64,000 nucleotides of DNA from Mycobacterium asiaticum (lineage in GTDB: Bacteria; Actinomycetota; Actinomycetes; Mycobacteriales; Mycobacteriaceae), in contig NZ_LZKQ01000189.1 of the NCBI RefSeq assembly GCF_001668675.1, forward strand, positions 22,655 through 86,654, given 5' to 3'. Under the pieces are notes generated by a model. That model made no database searches, was not told the origin of the DNA, and worked only from the letters and a program-made list of their open reading frames with translations. Position 1 is the stretch's first letter, and each line of letters begins with the position of its first letter. A program made the translations under genes and the position numbers. Shown here one piece after another: positions 17,799-29,891 of the stretch.

Positions 17799-17818
17799 GC
17801 AGGGCCAAAGGTCCCACG
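17799..17818. promoter_or_regulatory. DosR-box-like site between tgs1 and the Rv3131-like gene
   Basis: GCAGGGCCAAAGGTCCCACG contains the near-palindrome GGGCC-AAA-GGTCCC (17802-17815), 10 of 14 matches to the core GGGACTWWAGTCCC. It lies between two divergent genes that are both DosR targets in M. tuberculosis. A weaker repeat, AGGGC-5-GCCCT at 17824-17838, sits about two helical turns away. Confidence 0.55.
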
Positions 17819-17909
17819 CTGCCAGGGCTTCCTGCCCTGCCGCAGCGGCGGGCGGTGAACGATCCTGGAAGGCATGACCACCGTCATCGATAGAAAGGGT
17901 CCGGCACCG

Positions 17910-21244
<3,335 letters not shown>

Positions 21245-21266
21245 AGCACCACTCCTGACCAGCACC

Positions 21267-22055
21267 CTACAAGTTGGCGCACCGCACCGTAAGTACCGAG
21301 GACCCCGCGCGGTAGACGCTGCAGACCTGCGCCGCGTAGGCGTCGGTGACGAACAGCTGGCCCGGTGCGCCTTGATCGGCCATGTACCGGTAACCGCGCC
21401 CGCGCACGATGGCCGGCTCGACCCGCACATCCGGGTACAGCCGGGTCCAGCGAGCCAGACGACGGTCCAAATGTGCTTGCGCACCGCAATTTTGAGCACC
21501 GGCGTGCGCCTGAACCGAGATCGCGCGCAACGGAACTTTGCGCAGCCGGGCCTCGTCGAATGCGTGTCGCAGCACGGCTCCATTGTCCACTTCCGCGACG
21601 ACGCTGCTGACCCGCGGTTCGGCCACGCCGTCAGGTGAGCGGTGGATGACCGCGACGGGGCACAGCGACGATCCGGCCAGTGCGCCGGCCACGGAGCCCT
21701 GTCCGCAGCGGGCGTGATTGAGGCCGATCGAGCCGACGCAGATCATCAGCGCGGTTCTGGATTCCTGCAACAACTTGGCCAGTGGCTTGCCCCACAGAAT
21801 TTCGGTTTCGACCTCGACATGCGGGCCCGCCGCCTCGACCGCCCGGTAGGCGTCGTAGAGGGCCGAGCGGGCCGCGGCCTGGCGCGCCGCGATGCCGCCG
21901 GCCTCGTCGACATGCGCGGCATCGACCACGTAGACCAGTCGCAACGGGACCTCGCGCTCGGCGGCCTCGTCGATGGCCCACAGCGCTGCATCCAGTGCCG
22001 CTTTAGACCCGTCGATACCGACGACGATTGCTGGACGTGACTCGCGGTGGCTCAT
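21267..22055 (-). CDS. Universal stress protein, first gene of the devR-devS operon (Rv3134c-like)
   Basis: This 262-residue protein has one full Usp domain: [18 protein letters not shown] at the N terminus and the nucleotide-loop region [29 protein letters not shown] near residue 110-130 (Gly-rich, ending CPVAVIHR). A second, diverged Usp-like half follows. The family binds ATP and responds to stress; in M. tuberculosis Rv3134c is the lead gene of the dosRS operon. AAGGAGG precedes the ATG at ideal spacing. The 191-base spacer to the divergent norB carries two DosR-like sites, which probably give the operon its autoregulation. Confidence 0.93.
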   Translation of the reverse strand: MSHRESRPAIVVGIDGSKAALDAALWAIDEAAEREVPLRLVYVVDAAHVDEAGGIAARQAAARSALYDAYRAVEAAGPHVEVETEILWGKPLAKLLQESRTALMICVGSIGLNHARCGQGSVAGALAGSSLCPVAVIHRSPDGVAEPRVSSVVAEVDNGAVLRHAFDEARLRKVPLRAISVQAHAGAQNCGAQAHLDRRLARWTRLYPDVRVEPAIVRGRGYRYMADQGAPGQLFVTDAYAAQVCSVYRAGSSVLTVRCANL

Positions 22056-22117
22056 CTCGGCCTCCTTATTTCGATCCCTGCTGCAAACCCCACGCTATTG
22101 GTCGGGCGAACGACCGC

Positions 22118-22158
22118 ACAGAGGCGATGGTCCCGGGATCAGGGCCATAAGTCCCTAT
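22118..22158. promoter_or_regulatory. Tandem DosR-box-like sites between the USP-devR-devS operon and norB
   Basis: The strong site, TCAGGGCCATAAGTCCCTAT (22139-22158), matches 12 of 14 core positions (GGGCCATAAGTCCC, 22142-22155). A weaker core, GAGGCGATGGTCCC (22121-22134), matches 10 of 14. Their centres are 21 bp apart, two helical turns, which is how paired DosR boxes are usually spaced. Confidence 0.75.
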
Positions 22159-22185
22159 TGACAAATGCCGTTGTGAAAATAACGT
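22158..22185 (+). promoter_or_regulatory. Probable sigma-A-type promoter of norB
   Basis: TTGACA (22158-22163) and TAACGT (22180-22185) are separated by 16 bases. The strong DosR-like box ends exactly at the first base of the -35, a position suited to direct activation of polymerase. The transcript start would be near 22192, about 55 bases before the norB ATG. Confidence 0.55.
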
Positions 22186-22246
22186 TGCGAGCGCATCCGC
22201 TGATAGCGCGCACCTTGGCGAGGATGCCTAGAGAGGAGTTCCTCCG

Positions 22247-24577
22247 ATGGCCCTTCAAGAAATATCTGAATCGCCGAATCCCGGCCAACCGTCATCACAA
22301 CCCCTGATCGGCAAAGGATGGATTCAGGGCGTCGCCTTGGTGATGATTTTCGGGTTCCTGGTGATGGGGATCCTCGCCTACCGGACCTACACGGCGGCAA
22401 TGCCGATGCCCGACAGAGTTGTCACCGAGACGGGCCAGGTGCTGTTCACGCATGAGGACATCACGAAGGGCCAGGAGTTGTATCAGGCGCGCGGCCTGAT
22501 GGAGTACGGATCGGTGCTGGGCCACGGGGCGTACCTGGGGCCCGACTACACGGCCGACTACCTGCGGATGGCCACCGACGACGTCGCCGGCCAATTCCGC
22601 GCCGAAGGCGTCACCGAACCGCGTCAACGGGTGGTCACCGAATTCCGCACCAACCGCTACAACGCCGACACCAAGACGCTGGTCTTCACTAATCGTCAGG
22701 CCGCGGCATTCGAACGCATCGGAGACCATTACGCGGGGATTTTCGGTGAGGACTCGACGAAATACGGCTTGCTGCCGCAATTGATCACCGATAAGACGCA
22801 GATCCGCCAAATCACCGCGTTTTTCGCTTGGACCGCGTGGGCGGCCGCGGCCGAACGACCCGGGCACAAATACAGCTACACCAACAACTGGCCGGCCGAG
22901 CAGCGCGTCGACAACGGCCCGACGGCGTCGGTGATCGTCTGGTCGGCGCTGTCGCTGATTGCCCTGCTGGGCGGCATCGGCGTCATGTTCGCCGTCTACG
23001 GACGCTGGAGCCAGAAGGTGGGCTGGCACGGCGCCGAGACCTCCACCCTGTCGTTCCGCCAGCCCGGCACGGTGAGCCTGACTCCCGCACAACGCGCCTG
23101 CATCTGGTTCTTCGCCGTTGTCGCGGTGCTGTTCCTGCTGCAAACGTTGCTGGGTGCGGCGGCCGAGCACTACCGGGCCGATCTGTCGACGTTCTTCGGT
23201 ATCGACCTGGCCCGGGTCCTGCCCTACAACCTGGCCCGCACGTGGCACCTGCAGTTGGCTCTGTTCTGGACCGCGGCGGCCTTCCTGGCGGGCGGAATAT
23301 TCCTGGTGCCGTTCATCGCTCGCCGCGAGCCGAAACGGCAGGCGCTGCTGGCCTACGTGCTGCTCGGGGCGGTTGCGGTGGTGGTGTTGGGCTCGCTGAT
23401 CAGCGAGGCGCTTTCCATCTACGGCGTGATCCCCGAGGGCGGATTGTTCTCCCAGCAGTGGGAGTATCTCGACCTGCCGCGACTGTGGCAGATCCTGCTG
23501 ATCGTCGGGATGTTCGTGTGGATCGCGATCATCTGGCGCGGCATGCGTGCCCGACTCAAGGGCGAGTCGAAGATGAACATGCCGTGGCTGTTCTTCTTCT
23601 CCGGGCTGGCGATTCCGGTGTTCTACACGGTGGGCCTGCTCGCCGGCAGCGACACCCACTACACGGTTGCCGACTTCTGGCGGTTCTGGGTGGTGCACCT
23701 GTGGGTCGAGGACTTCCTCGAGTTGTTCACCACGGTGATGGTGGCCTACATGTTCGTGCTGCTGGGCGTGGTCCGCGAGCGGATCGCCCTGGGCGTGATC
23801 TTCCTGGACGTCATCCTGTACTCCGCGGGCGGCGTCATCGGCACCATGCACCATCTGTACTTCTCCGGGACTCCAGTGGAGCACATGGCGCTGGGTGCGT
23901 TCTTCTCGGCTGCCGAGGTAATTCCGTTGACCTTCCTGACCGTCGAAGCGTGGGCGTTCCTGCAGCTGGGCGCGCGCCAACAGACCGGCGACGCGAACCC
24001 GTTCCCGCACCGCTGGGCGGTCATGTTCCTTGTCGCCGTTGGGTTCTGGAACTTCCTGGGCGCCGGCATCTTCGGTTTCCTGATCAATCTTCCGGTGGTG
24101 TCCTACTATCAGATCGGCACCGCGCTGACGGCCAATCACGGTCACGCGGCCATGATGGGCGTCTACGGAATGCTGGCCGTGGGGTTGGCGATGTTTGCGT
24201 TCCGCTACGCGATACCGGCCGCCAAGTGGCCGGAGCGGCTGGCCCGAATCTCTTTCTGGTGCATGAACATCGGCCTGGCGTGGATGGTCTTCGTCACGCT
24301 GCTGCCACTCGGCGTGCTGCAGTTGTTCCATTCGGTCAATGACGGCTACTTCGAGGCACGCTCGCTGGGTTACATCACCAAACCCGGCAACGCGGTGCTG
24401 GAATGGCTGCGGATGCCCGGTGACATCATCCTGATCGTCGGCGGTGTGCTGCCGTTTGTCTGGATCGCCTGGACCGCGCTGCGCCACTTCCGTTCCGGCA
24501 CCACGGTCGAGGAACTGCCCGAGCACCCGCTCTACACCGAGAACACCGCGGCGGAGCCGGCGCCGGCGAAGGACTGA
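22247..24577 (+). CDS. norB: Quinol-dependent nitric oxide reductase (qNor)
   Basis: The 776-residue membrane enzyme reduces 2 NO to N2O with electrons from quinol. It has the long fused N-terminal domain of qNor (KGQELYQARGLMEYGS) without any CXXCH haem-c site, then about a dozen helices. The metal ligands are in place: His334 and His633 for haem b, His631 for haem b3, and His484, His535, His536 for FeB, with Glu488 beside the first (HLWVE). GAGAGGAG precedes the ATG. It diverges from the USP-devR-devS operon and sits behind a DosR-like box. M. tuberculosis has no gene of this kind here. Two further genes follow as an operon. Confidence 0.95.
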   Translation: MALQEISESPNPGQPSSQPLIGKGWIQGVALVMIFGFLVMGILAYRTYTAAMPMPDRVVTETGQVLFTHEDITKGQELYQARGLMEYGSVLGHGAYLGPDYTADYLRMATDDVAGQFRAEGVTEPRQRVVTEFRTNRYNADTKTLVFTNRQAAAFERIGDHYAGIFGEDSTKYGLLPQLITDKTQIRQITAFFAWTAWAAAAERPGHKYSYTNNWPAEQRVDNGPTASVIVWSALSLIALLGGIGVMFAVYGRWSQKVGWHGAETSTLSFRQPGTVSLTPAQRACIWFFAVVAVLFLLQTLLGAAAEHYRADLSTFFGIDLARVLPYNLARTWHLQLALFWTAAAFLAGGIFLVPFIARREPKRQALLAYVLLGAVAVVVLGSLISEALSIYGVIPEGGLFSQQWEYLDLPRLWQILLIVGMFVWIAIIWRGMRARLKGESKMNMPWLFFFSGLAIPVFYTVGLLAGSDTHYTVADFWRFWVVHLWVEDFLELFTTVMVAYMFVLLGVVRERIALGVIFLDVILYSAGGVIGTMHHLYFSGTPVEHMALGAFFSAAEVIPLTFLTVEAWAFLQLGARQQTGDANPFPHRWAVMFLVAVGFWNFLGAGIFGFLINLPVVSYYQIGTALTANHGHAAMMGVYGMLAVGLAMFAFRYAIPAAKWPERLARISFWCMNIGLAWMVFVTLLPLGVLQLFHSVNDGYFEARSLGYITKPGNAVLEWLRMPGDIILIVGGVLPFVWIAWTALRHFRSGTTVEELPEHPLYTENTAAEPAPAKD

Positions 24578-24580
24578 CCG

Positions 24581-25207
24581 GTGGCCCCGCCCGACACTTC
24601 GGTATGGCTGATCGCCGGGTACTCGCTGATCCTGGTGGCCATCGGGTGGTGTTTCGACGTGATGGCCCGGCATGCCTCGGCGCGCGCGGCGGCATGGCGC
24701 ACCGGGCAATTCCGCTACCGGCCCGACCACGACGCCTGGGTGTGTCCGCAGGATCACTGGTTGTGGCCGACTTCCTTCGACCCCAAGCACCGGGTGATGC
24801 GCTACCGGGCGCTGCCGGTGGTATGCAACAGTTGTCCGGTCAAGTCCACCTGCACCACTTCGGATCACGGCCGGGAGATCAGCCGTGACATCGATCCGTG
24901 GCCGCATTCCGAGGCCGGGCGTTTCCACCGCGGAATCGCCTGCAGCGTAGCGGCTTTCGGAATCGTTCTGCCGATGGCGACACTTGTTACCAACCATTCG
25001 CCGGCGGATGCGTTGGTGTTGACCGGCACCGCGGCGGTCGTCGTGCTGTTCGGGCTGCCGCTGGCCCGCCACCTGTGGAACACCCCGGCCAACGCGCCGG
25101 AGCACCTACCGCACCGCACCGCCATCGAGGACCAGGTGGCCGCGGCGATCGACCGCTATTCCACCCGCTGGGGCGGATGGGAAGGCAAGGAGGAGCAGAC
25201 GAAATGA
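24581..25207 (+). CDS. Membrane protein with a transposase-like zinc-ribbon segment
   Basis: I do not recognise an established family. The 208-residue product has one N-terminal membrane helix (about 8-28), a soluble segment (30-115), then two helices (about 118-136 and 144-162) and a charged tail. The soluble part holds four cysteines, Cys55 and Cys82-x2-Cys85-x5-Cys91 (CPQDHWLW, then VVCNSCPVKSTCTTS). The spacing and the CP-K-CTT context resemble the zinc-ribbon at the end of IS1182-type DDE transposases, here without any transposase core. The GTG start lies three bases after the norB stop and the end overlaps the slipin gene (ATGA), so it is co-translated with both. A metal, redox or NO role is speculation. 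Confidence 0.72.
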   Translation: MAPPDTSVWLIAGYSLILVAIGWCFDVMARHASARAAAWRTGQFRYRPDHDAWVCPQDHWLWPTSFDPKHRVMRYRALPVVCNSCPVKSTCTTSDHGREISRDIDPWPHSEAGRFHRGIACSVAAFGIVLPMATLVTNHSPADALVLTGTAAVVVLFGLPLARHLWNTPANAPEHLPHRTAIEDQVAAAIDRYSTRWGGWEGKEEQTK

Positions 25208-25992
25208 CCGGTGTGTGGATTGGGGCGGTCGCCGTCGCGGTGCTGGCGCTGCTCGCGGTGCTCTCGTTGACGGTGTTGCGCGAGTACGAACGGGGGGTGG
25301 TGTTCCGGATGGGCCACGTCCGCCCGCTCTACCAACCCGGACTGCGATTGCTCGTTCCCCTGATGGACCGGATGATCCGGGTCGACCAGCGGCTGGTGAC
25401 GCTGACCATCCCACCGCAGGAAGTGATCACCCGCGACAACGTGCCGGCCCGAGTCAATGCGGTGGTGATGTTTCAGGTCACCGACCCGCTGAAAGCGATT
25501 CTGGCGGTGGAGAATTACGCGGTGGCGACCTCGCAGATCGCCCAGACGACGCTGCGGTCGCTGCTGGGCCGCGCCGACCTGGACACCCTGCTGGCCCACC
25601 GGGAGGACCTCAACAGCGATCTGCGCACGATCATTGATAAGATGACCGAGCCCTGGGGTGTGCAGGTGCGTGTGGTGGAGATCAAGGACGTCGAGATTCC
25701 CGAGTCGATGCAACGCGCGATGGCACGCGAAGCCGAGGCCGAGCGCGAGCGCCGCGCGAAGGTGATCAATGCACGTGGTGAGCTGCAGGCGTCTGAGGAG
25801 TTGCGCCAGGCCGCCGAGACACTGTCGAAGAGCCCGGCGTCGCTGCAGTTGCGTTATCTGCAAACGCTTCTGGAGTTGGGTGCGGATCAGAACTCGACGG
25901 TGGTCTTCCCACTGCCCGTCGACATCATCACGCCGTTCCTGCGCAATCCGGACGCGCTAACGGACTTGCGGGCGGCCAAGAACTCCCATTGA
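25204..25992 (+). CDS. Slipin (stomatin/prohibitin/SPFH-family membrane protein)
   Basis: The 262-residue protein has an N-terminal membrane anchor (residues 3-25), then the SPFH/band 7 domain (LREYERGVVFRMGHV, LVPLMDRMIRVDQRL, PPQEVITRDNVPARVNAVVMFQV) and a Glu/Arg-rich coiled coil (MAREAEAERERRAKVINARGE). Slipins form large membrane rings that organise membrane patches. The usual bacterial partner, an NfeD protein, is absent; the partner by position is the zinc-ribbon membrane protein whose stop it overlaps. Being third in the norB operon suggests help with assembly or placement of the NO reductase, but this is inference. Confidence 0.9.
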   Translation: MTGVWIGAVAVAVLALLAVLSLTVLREYERGVVFRMGHVRPLYQPGLRLLVPLMDRMIRVDQRLVTLTIPPQEVITRDNVPARVNAVVMFQVTDPLKAILAVENYAVATSQIAQTTLRSLLGRADLDTLLAHREDLNSDLRTIIDKMTEPWGVQVRVVEIKDVEIPESMQRAMAREAEAERERRAKVINARGELQASEELRQAAETLSKSPASLQLRYLQTLLELGADQNSTVVFPLPVDIITPFLRNPDALTDLRAAKNSH

Positions 25993-25997
25993 CGCCG

Positions 25998-26351
25998 CTA
26001 GTCTTCGAACTGCTGCGGTGCGTCCGGCGGCTCGGACGGAGCGAATCGCCAGTTGTCCGGGTTCTTCGGTGAGTACACGACGGGCAGCTGCTGGCCGGTG
26101 GCAGGCCTGGGCGCATCGTCGCCGACGACCAGGCGTCCGTACACGGCGTGCTCGTTCACGGTGGGCCCATTGATCACCCCGGAAATGGTGACGAACTGCT
26201 GCCCGGAGGCGTCGGGCGGGCCCGAGGTGACACCGGTCACCAGGAGTGTGCCGCTGGCCAGGGCGCCCCGCGGGCCGGGCTTGATGAACCGTGGCGCCAA
26301 AAAGACGACGAGCACCGCGACGAGCAGCAGCAGCACCATGAATTCCCACAC
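25998..26351 (-). CDS. Membrane-anchored protein of unknown function
   Basis: This 117-residue product has one N-terminal membrane helix ([16 protein letters not shown]) and a beta-rich outer domain ([46 protein letters not shown]), perhaps a small barrel. I assign no function. The start is uncertain: GTG 26351 gives [10 protein letters not shown], while ATG 26339 gives a product four residues shorter. It converges on the slipin gene with five bases between stops, and its start lies only 23 bases from the divergent hisN start, so the two promoters must overlap the neighbouring coding regions or leaders. Confidence 0.6.
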   Translation of the reverse strand: MWEFMVLLLLVAVLVVFLAPRFIKPGPRGALASGTLLVTGVTSGPPDASGQQFVTISGVINGPTVNEHAVYGRLVVGDDAPRPATGQQLPVVYSPKNPDNWRFAPSEPPDAPQQFED

Positions 26352-26374
26352 ATGTCCATGGTAGGACTGCTGGC

Positions 26375-27172
26375 ATGAGTCACCCGGATTCGACGGATTT
26401 GCGGTTTGCGCTGGCCCTGGCCGACCGGGCGGACGCGGTGACTCGCGCCCGGTTCGGTGCGATCGACCTGCGCGTCGAGACCAAGCCCGATTTGACACCG
26501 GTGACCGACGCCGACCGCGCCGTGGAAACGGAATTGCGCGACGCGATATCCGCCGAGCGGCCCGGGGACAGCGTGCTAGGCGAGGAGTTCGGCGGTACCG
26601 CAACATTCGCCGGCCGGCAGTGGATCATCGATCCCATCGACGGCACCAAGAACTTCGTCCGCGGGGTGCCGGTGTGGGCCAGCCTGATCGCACTGCTGCA
26701 GGACGGCGTCCCGATCGTCGGTGTGGTGAGCGCCCCAGCGCTGCAGCGACGGTGGTGGGCGGCCAGCGGTCAGGGCGCCCACGCATCGGTAGACGGCGGA
26801 CCTGCCCGGTCGTTGTCCGTTTCCGCTGTGGCACAACTGGATTGGGCGAGCTTGTCATTTTCCAGCTTGTCCGGCTGGGCGCAGTTGGGTCTGCGCGAGC
26901 GCTTCATCGATCTGACCGATGCGGTCTGGCGGGTGCGCGCGTACGGCGACTTCCTGTCCTACTGCCTGCTGGCCGAGGGCGCCGTCGACATCGCCGCCGA
27001 ACCCGAGGTATCGGTGTGGGACCTCGCCGCCCTCGACATCCTGGTCCGCGAAGCGGGCGGGAGATTCACCGCCCTCGACGGCGCCCCCGGACCGCACGGC
27101 GGCAGTGCCGTGGCGACCAACGATCTGCTGCATGAACAGGTATTGAGCGCCTTGGAGTTCGGTGTGAATTAG
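26375..27172 (+). CDS. hisN: Inositol-monophosphatase-family histidinol-phosphate phosphatase HisN
   Basis: The 265-residue enzyme has the full metal site of the IMPase family: Lys-Pro-Asp then [11 protein letters not shown], the acidic pair LGEE (Glu70-71), DPIDGT (residues 86-91) and the C-terminal [15 protein letters not shown]. Members of the actinobacterial branch dephosphorylate L-histidinol phosphate, the penultimate histidine-pathway reaction; M. tuberculosis Rv3137 at this place is HisN. A close inositol-phosphatase role cannot be excluded by sequence. TAGGACT upstream may serve as ribosome site. Confidence 0.88.
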   Translation: MSHPDSTDLRFALALADRADAVTRARFGAIDLRVETKPDLTPVTDADRAVETELRDAISAERPGDSVLGEEFGGTATFAGRQWIIDPIDGTKNFVRGVPVWASLIALLQDGVPIVGVVSAPALQRRWWAASGQGAHASVDGGPARSLSVSAVAQLDWASLSFSSLSGWAQLGLRERFIDLTDAVWRVRAYGDFLSYCLLAEGAVDIAAEPEVSVWDLAALDILVREAGGRFTALDGAPGPHGGSAVATNDLLHEQVLSALEFGVN

Positions 27173-27188
27173 GCAACACAGCCCTATC

Positions 27189-27210
27189 TATCTTACTCCG
27201 GAGTAAGATA
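27189..27210. promoter_or_regulatory. Perfect 22-bp palindromic operator upstream of fadE24
   Basis: The half-site TATCTTACTCC (27189-27199) is followed with no spacer by its exact reverse complement (27200-27210). It lies 40 bases before the fadE24 ATG in an AT-richer patch, where a promoter is expected. This is the form of a TetR-family repressor site; a fatty-acid-degradation repressor is the natural candidate, but the protein is not identified in this window. Confidence 0.75.
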
Positions 27211-27250
27211 CGGTTGTACACGCAACGCCCCAACGACCGAGGCTGCCGAT

Positions 27251-28651
27251 ATGACCGACACCGCTCCTAAACCCACCCGCAAGGGCCGCAAAGGCCGTGG
27301 CGAACAGACCGCGATCGGGATGCAGCCACACAAGCGAACCGGCGTCGACGTCGCCATCGCCCTGATCACCCCGATCGTCGGCCAGGAATTCCTGGACAAG
27401 TACAACCTGCGTGGTCCGCTCAACCGCACGCTGCAGTACGGCACCAAGACGGTGTTCTCCACCATGGGCGCCGCAAGTCGGCAGTTCAAGAAGGTGCAGA
27501 GCCTGCGCGGCGCGCCGACCCGGCTCAAGTCCAGCGGTAAGGATTACTTCGACCTGACGCCGGACGACGACCAGCAGATGATCGTCGAGACCGTCGAGGA
27601 ATTCGCCGCCGAGATCCTGCGGCCGGCCGCCCACGACGCCGACGAAGCCGCCACTTATCCCTCGGGTCCCTCCGGCTTACTCGCCAAAGCGGCCGAGCTC
27701 GGCATCACCGCGATCAACATCCCCGAGGAGTTCGACGGCATCGCCGAGCACCGCTCGGCGGTGACGAACGTGCTGGTGGCCGAGGCGCTCGCGTACGGCG
27801 ACATGGGACAGGCGCTGCCGATCCTGGCGCCCGGTGGCGTGGCCTCAGCGCTGGTCCATTGGGGAAGCGCCGACCAGCAGGACACCTACCTCAAAGAGTT
27901 CGCCGGCGAGAATGTGCCGCAGGCCTGCGTAGCCATCGCCGAGCCGCAGCCGCTTTTCGATCCGACGCGGCTGCGCACCACCGCGGTGCGGACCCCGTCG
28001 GGCTACCGGCTGGACGGCGTGAAGTCACTGGTGCCGGCCGCGGCCGACGCCGAGCTCTTCATCATCGCCGCACAGCTCAACGGCAAACCCGCGCTGTTCA
28101 TCGTGGAATCGTCCAGCCAGGGCCTCACCGTTACGCCGGACCCCAGCATGGGTATCCGCGCTGCGGCCCTGGGGCAGGTCGAACTGAACGGTGTGACGGT
28201 GCCGCTGCATGCCCGGCTGGGCGAAGACGGGGCCACCGACGACGACTACTCCGAAGCGATCGCGCTGTCGCGCCTGGGGTGGGCCGCGCTGGCGGTCGGC
28301 ACCTCGCACGCGGTGCTCGACTACGTCGTCCCTTACGTGAAGGAACGCCAAGCGTTCGGCGAGCCGATCGCCCGGCGTCAGGCCGTCGCATTCATGTGCG
28401 CCAACATCGCCATCGAGTTGGACGGGCTGCGGCTGATCACCTGGCGCGGCGCCTCCCGCGCCGAGCAGGGCCTGCCGTTCGCCCGCGAGGCGGCGCTGGC
28501 CAAGCGGCTCGGTTCGGACAAGGGCATGCAGATCGGCCTTGACGGGGTGCAGCTGCTGGGCGGCCACGGTTTCACCAAGGAACACCCGGTCGAACGCTGG
28601 TACCGCGATTTGCGGGCGATCGGCGTCGCCGAGGGCGTAGTGGTCATCTAG
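27251..28651 (+). CDS. fadE24: Acyl-CoA dehydrogenase FadE24
   Basis: This 466-residue flavoprotein carries an N-terminal extension of about 90 residues, rich in Lys/Arg (TRKGRKGRGEQT), ahead of the acyl-CoA dehydrogenase fold. The core shows AVPLHARLG-type beta-domain strands and the C-terminal YVKERQAFGEPIARRQAVAF and GVQLLGGHGFTKEHPVERWYRD. It oxidises acyl-CoA in beta-oxidation. It is followed 26 bases later by fadE23, as in M. tuberculosis Rv3139-Rv3140, and the pair probably makes one hetero-oligomeric enzyme. The 22-bp palindrome upstream suggests repression by a fatty-acid-responsive regulator. Confidence 0.93.
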   Translation: MTDTAPKPTRKGRKGRGEQTAIGMQPHKRTGVDVAIALITPIVGQEFLDKYNLRGPLNRTLQYGTKTVFSTMGAASRQFKKVQSLRGAPTRLKSSGKDYFDLTPDDDQQMIVETVEEFAAEILRPAAHDADEAATYPSGPSGLLAKAAELGITAINIPEEFDGIAEHRSAVTNVLVAEALAYGDMGQALPILAPGGVASALVHWGSADQQDTYLKEFAGENVPQACVAIAEPQPLFDPTRLRTTAVRTPSGYRLDGVKSLVPAAADAELFIIAAQLNGKPALFIVESSSQGLTVTPDPSMGIRAAALGQVELNGVTVPLHARLGEDGATDDDYSEAIALSRLGWAALAVGTSHAVLDYVVPYVKERQAFGEPIARRQAVAFMCANIAIELDGLRLITWRGASRAEQGLPFAREAALAKRLGSDKGMQIGLDGVQLLGGHGFTKEHPVERWYRDLRAIGVAEGVVVI

Positions 28652-28677
28652 GTTTTCGAGCGAACGAAAGAACAGTC

Positions 28678-29880
28678 ATGGCAATCAATTTGGAGCTCCC
28701 CCGCAAACTGCAAGCGGTCGTCACCAAGACGCACCAGGGCGTTGCGGAGCTGGTGCGGCCCATTGCCCGCAAGTACGACCTGCGCGAACACGCCTACCCG
28801 GTCGAACTCGACACCCTGATCAGCCTGTTCGAGGGCGCGTCGGAGTCCTACAGCTTCGCCGGCGCGGGCGAACTGCGTGGTGCCGAGAACAAGGAAGACA
28901 ACCACAACGGCGCTAACATGGCCGCGCTGGTGCAGACCTTGGAAGCCAGCTGGGGTGACGTCGCGATGATGCTGTCCATCCCCTACCAGGGCTTGGGCAA
29001 CGCGGCGATTTCCGCCGTGGCCACCGAGGAGCAACTGGAGCGCCTCGGCAAGGTGTGGGCCGCCATGGCCATCACCGAGCCGGGGTTCGGCTCCGACTCG
29101 GCGGCGGTCACGACGACCGCCAAGCTCGACGGCGACGAATATGTGATCAACGGCGAGAAGATCTTCGTCACCGCGGGTTCGCGTGCCACCCACATCGTGG
29201 TCTGGGCAACCCTGGACAAGTCGCAGGGCCGCGCGGCGATCAAGTCGTTCATCGTGCCGCGGGAGCACCCGGGTGTCACGGTGGAACGTCTCGAGCACAA
29301 GCTCGGCATCAAGGGATCCGACACCGCGGTGATCCGCTTCGACAATGCCCGCATTCCCAAGGACAATCTGCTGGGCAATCCGGAAATCGAAGTCGGCAAA
29401 GGCTTTTCCGGTGTGATGGAGACGTTCGACAACACCCGGCCGATCGTGGCCGCGATGGCCGTCGGCATCGGGCGGGCCGCGCTGGAGGAAATCCGCAAGA
29501 TCCTCGCCGAGGCCGGAGTGGAGATCGACTACGACCGGCCCGCGCAGGTGCAGAGCGCGGCGGCCGCCGAGTTCCTGCGGATGGAAGCCGACTGGGAAGC
29601 GGCCTATCTGCTGTCGTTGCGCGCCGCCTGGCAGGCCGACAATAACATCCCCAACTCCAAAGAAGCGTCGATGAGCAAGGCGAAGGCCGGCCGGATGGCC
29701 AGTGACGTCACGCTCAAAGCGGTCGAATTGGCCGGCACCACCGGCTATTCCGAGCAAACACTGTTGGAGAAGTGGGGACGGGACTCCAAGATCCTGGACA
29801 TCTTCGAGGGCACCCAACAGATTCAGCAGCTGGTGGTCGCCCGCCGCCTGCTGGGCCTGTCGTCCGCCGAACTCAAGTAG
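28678..29880 (+). CDS. fadE23: Acyl-CoA dehydrogenase FadE23
   Basis: The 400-residue protein has the complete fold: AMAITEPGFGSDSAAVTTTA (substrate loop), VINGEKIFVTAGSRATHIVVWAT, and the C-terminal WGRDSKILDIFEGTQQIQQLVVARRLLG. The pair with fadE24 is conserved in mycobacteria. GAGCGAACGAAAGAAC precedes the ATG without a strong Shine-Dalgarno. Transcription ends at a strong hairpin with a T run starting 12 bases after the stop, so the fadE24-fadE23 unit is closed and is not read into the leftward genes beyond. Confidence 0.94.
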   Translation: MAINLELPRKLQAVVTKTHQGVAELVRPIARKYDLREHAYPVELDTLISLFEGASESYSFAGAGELRGAENKEDNHNGANMAALVQTLEASWGDVAMMLSIPYQGLGNAAISAVATEEQLERLGKVWAAMAITEPGFGSDSAAVTTTAKLDGDEYVINGEKIFVTAGSRATHIVVWATLDKSQGRAAIKSFIVPREHPGVTVERLEHKLGIKGSDTAVIRFDNARIPKDNLLGNPEIEVGKGFSGVMETFDNTRPIVAAMAVGIGRAALEEIRKILAEAGVEIDYDRPAQVQSAAAAEFLRMEADWEAAYLLSLRAAWQADNNIPNSKEASMSKAKAGRMASDVTLKAVELAGTTGYSEQTLLEKWGRDSKILDIFEGTQQIQQLVVARRLLGLSSAELK

Positions 29881-29891
29881 CCCCCGCGAGC

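Noticed and set aside
17824..17838. Second full DosR box between tgs1 and the Rv3131-like gene
   Set aside because: AGGGC-5-GCCCT is symmetric, but its half-sites are one base closer than in the DosR consensus, so I list only the site at 17799-17818.
22295..25105. 936-codon leftward open frame across norB
   Set aside because: It is antisense to norB and the zinc-ribbon gene, whose family motifs are unambiguous. Its translation is His/Arg/Gln-rich and resembles no protein, as is common in high-GC DNA.
24581..25207. Remnant of an insertion sequence next to norB
   Set aside because: Only the zinc-ribbon segment looks transposase-like. It is flanked by membrane helices, the frame is intact and overlaps its neighbour, and no terminal inverted repeats or target duplications were seen.
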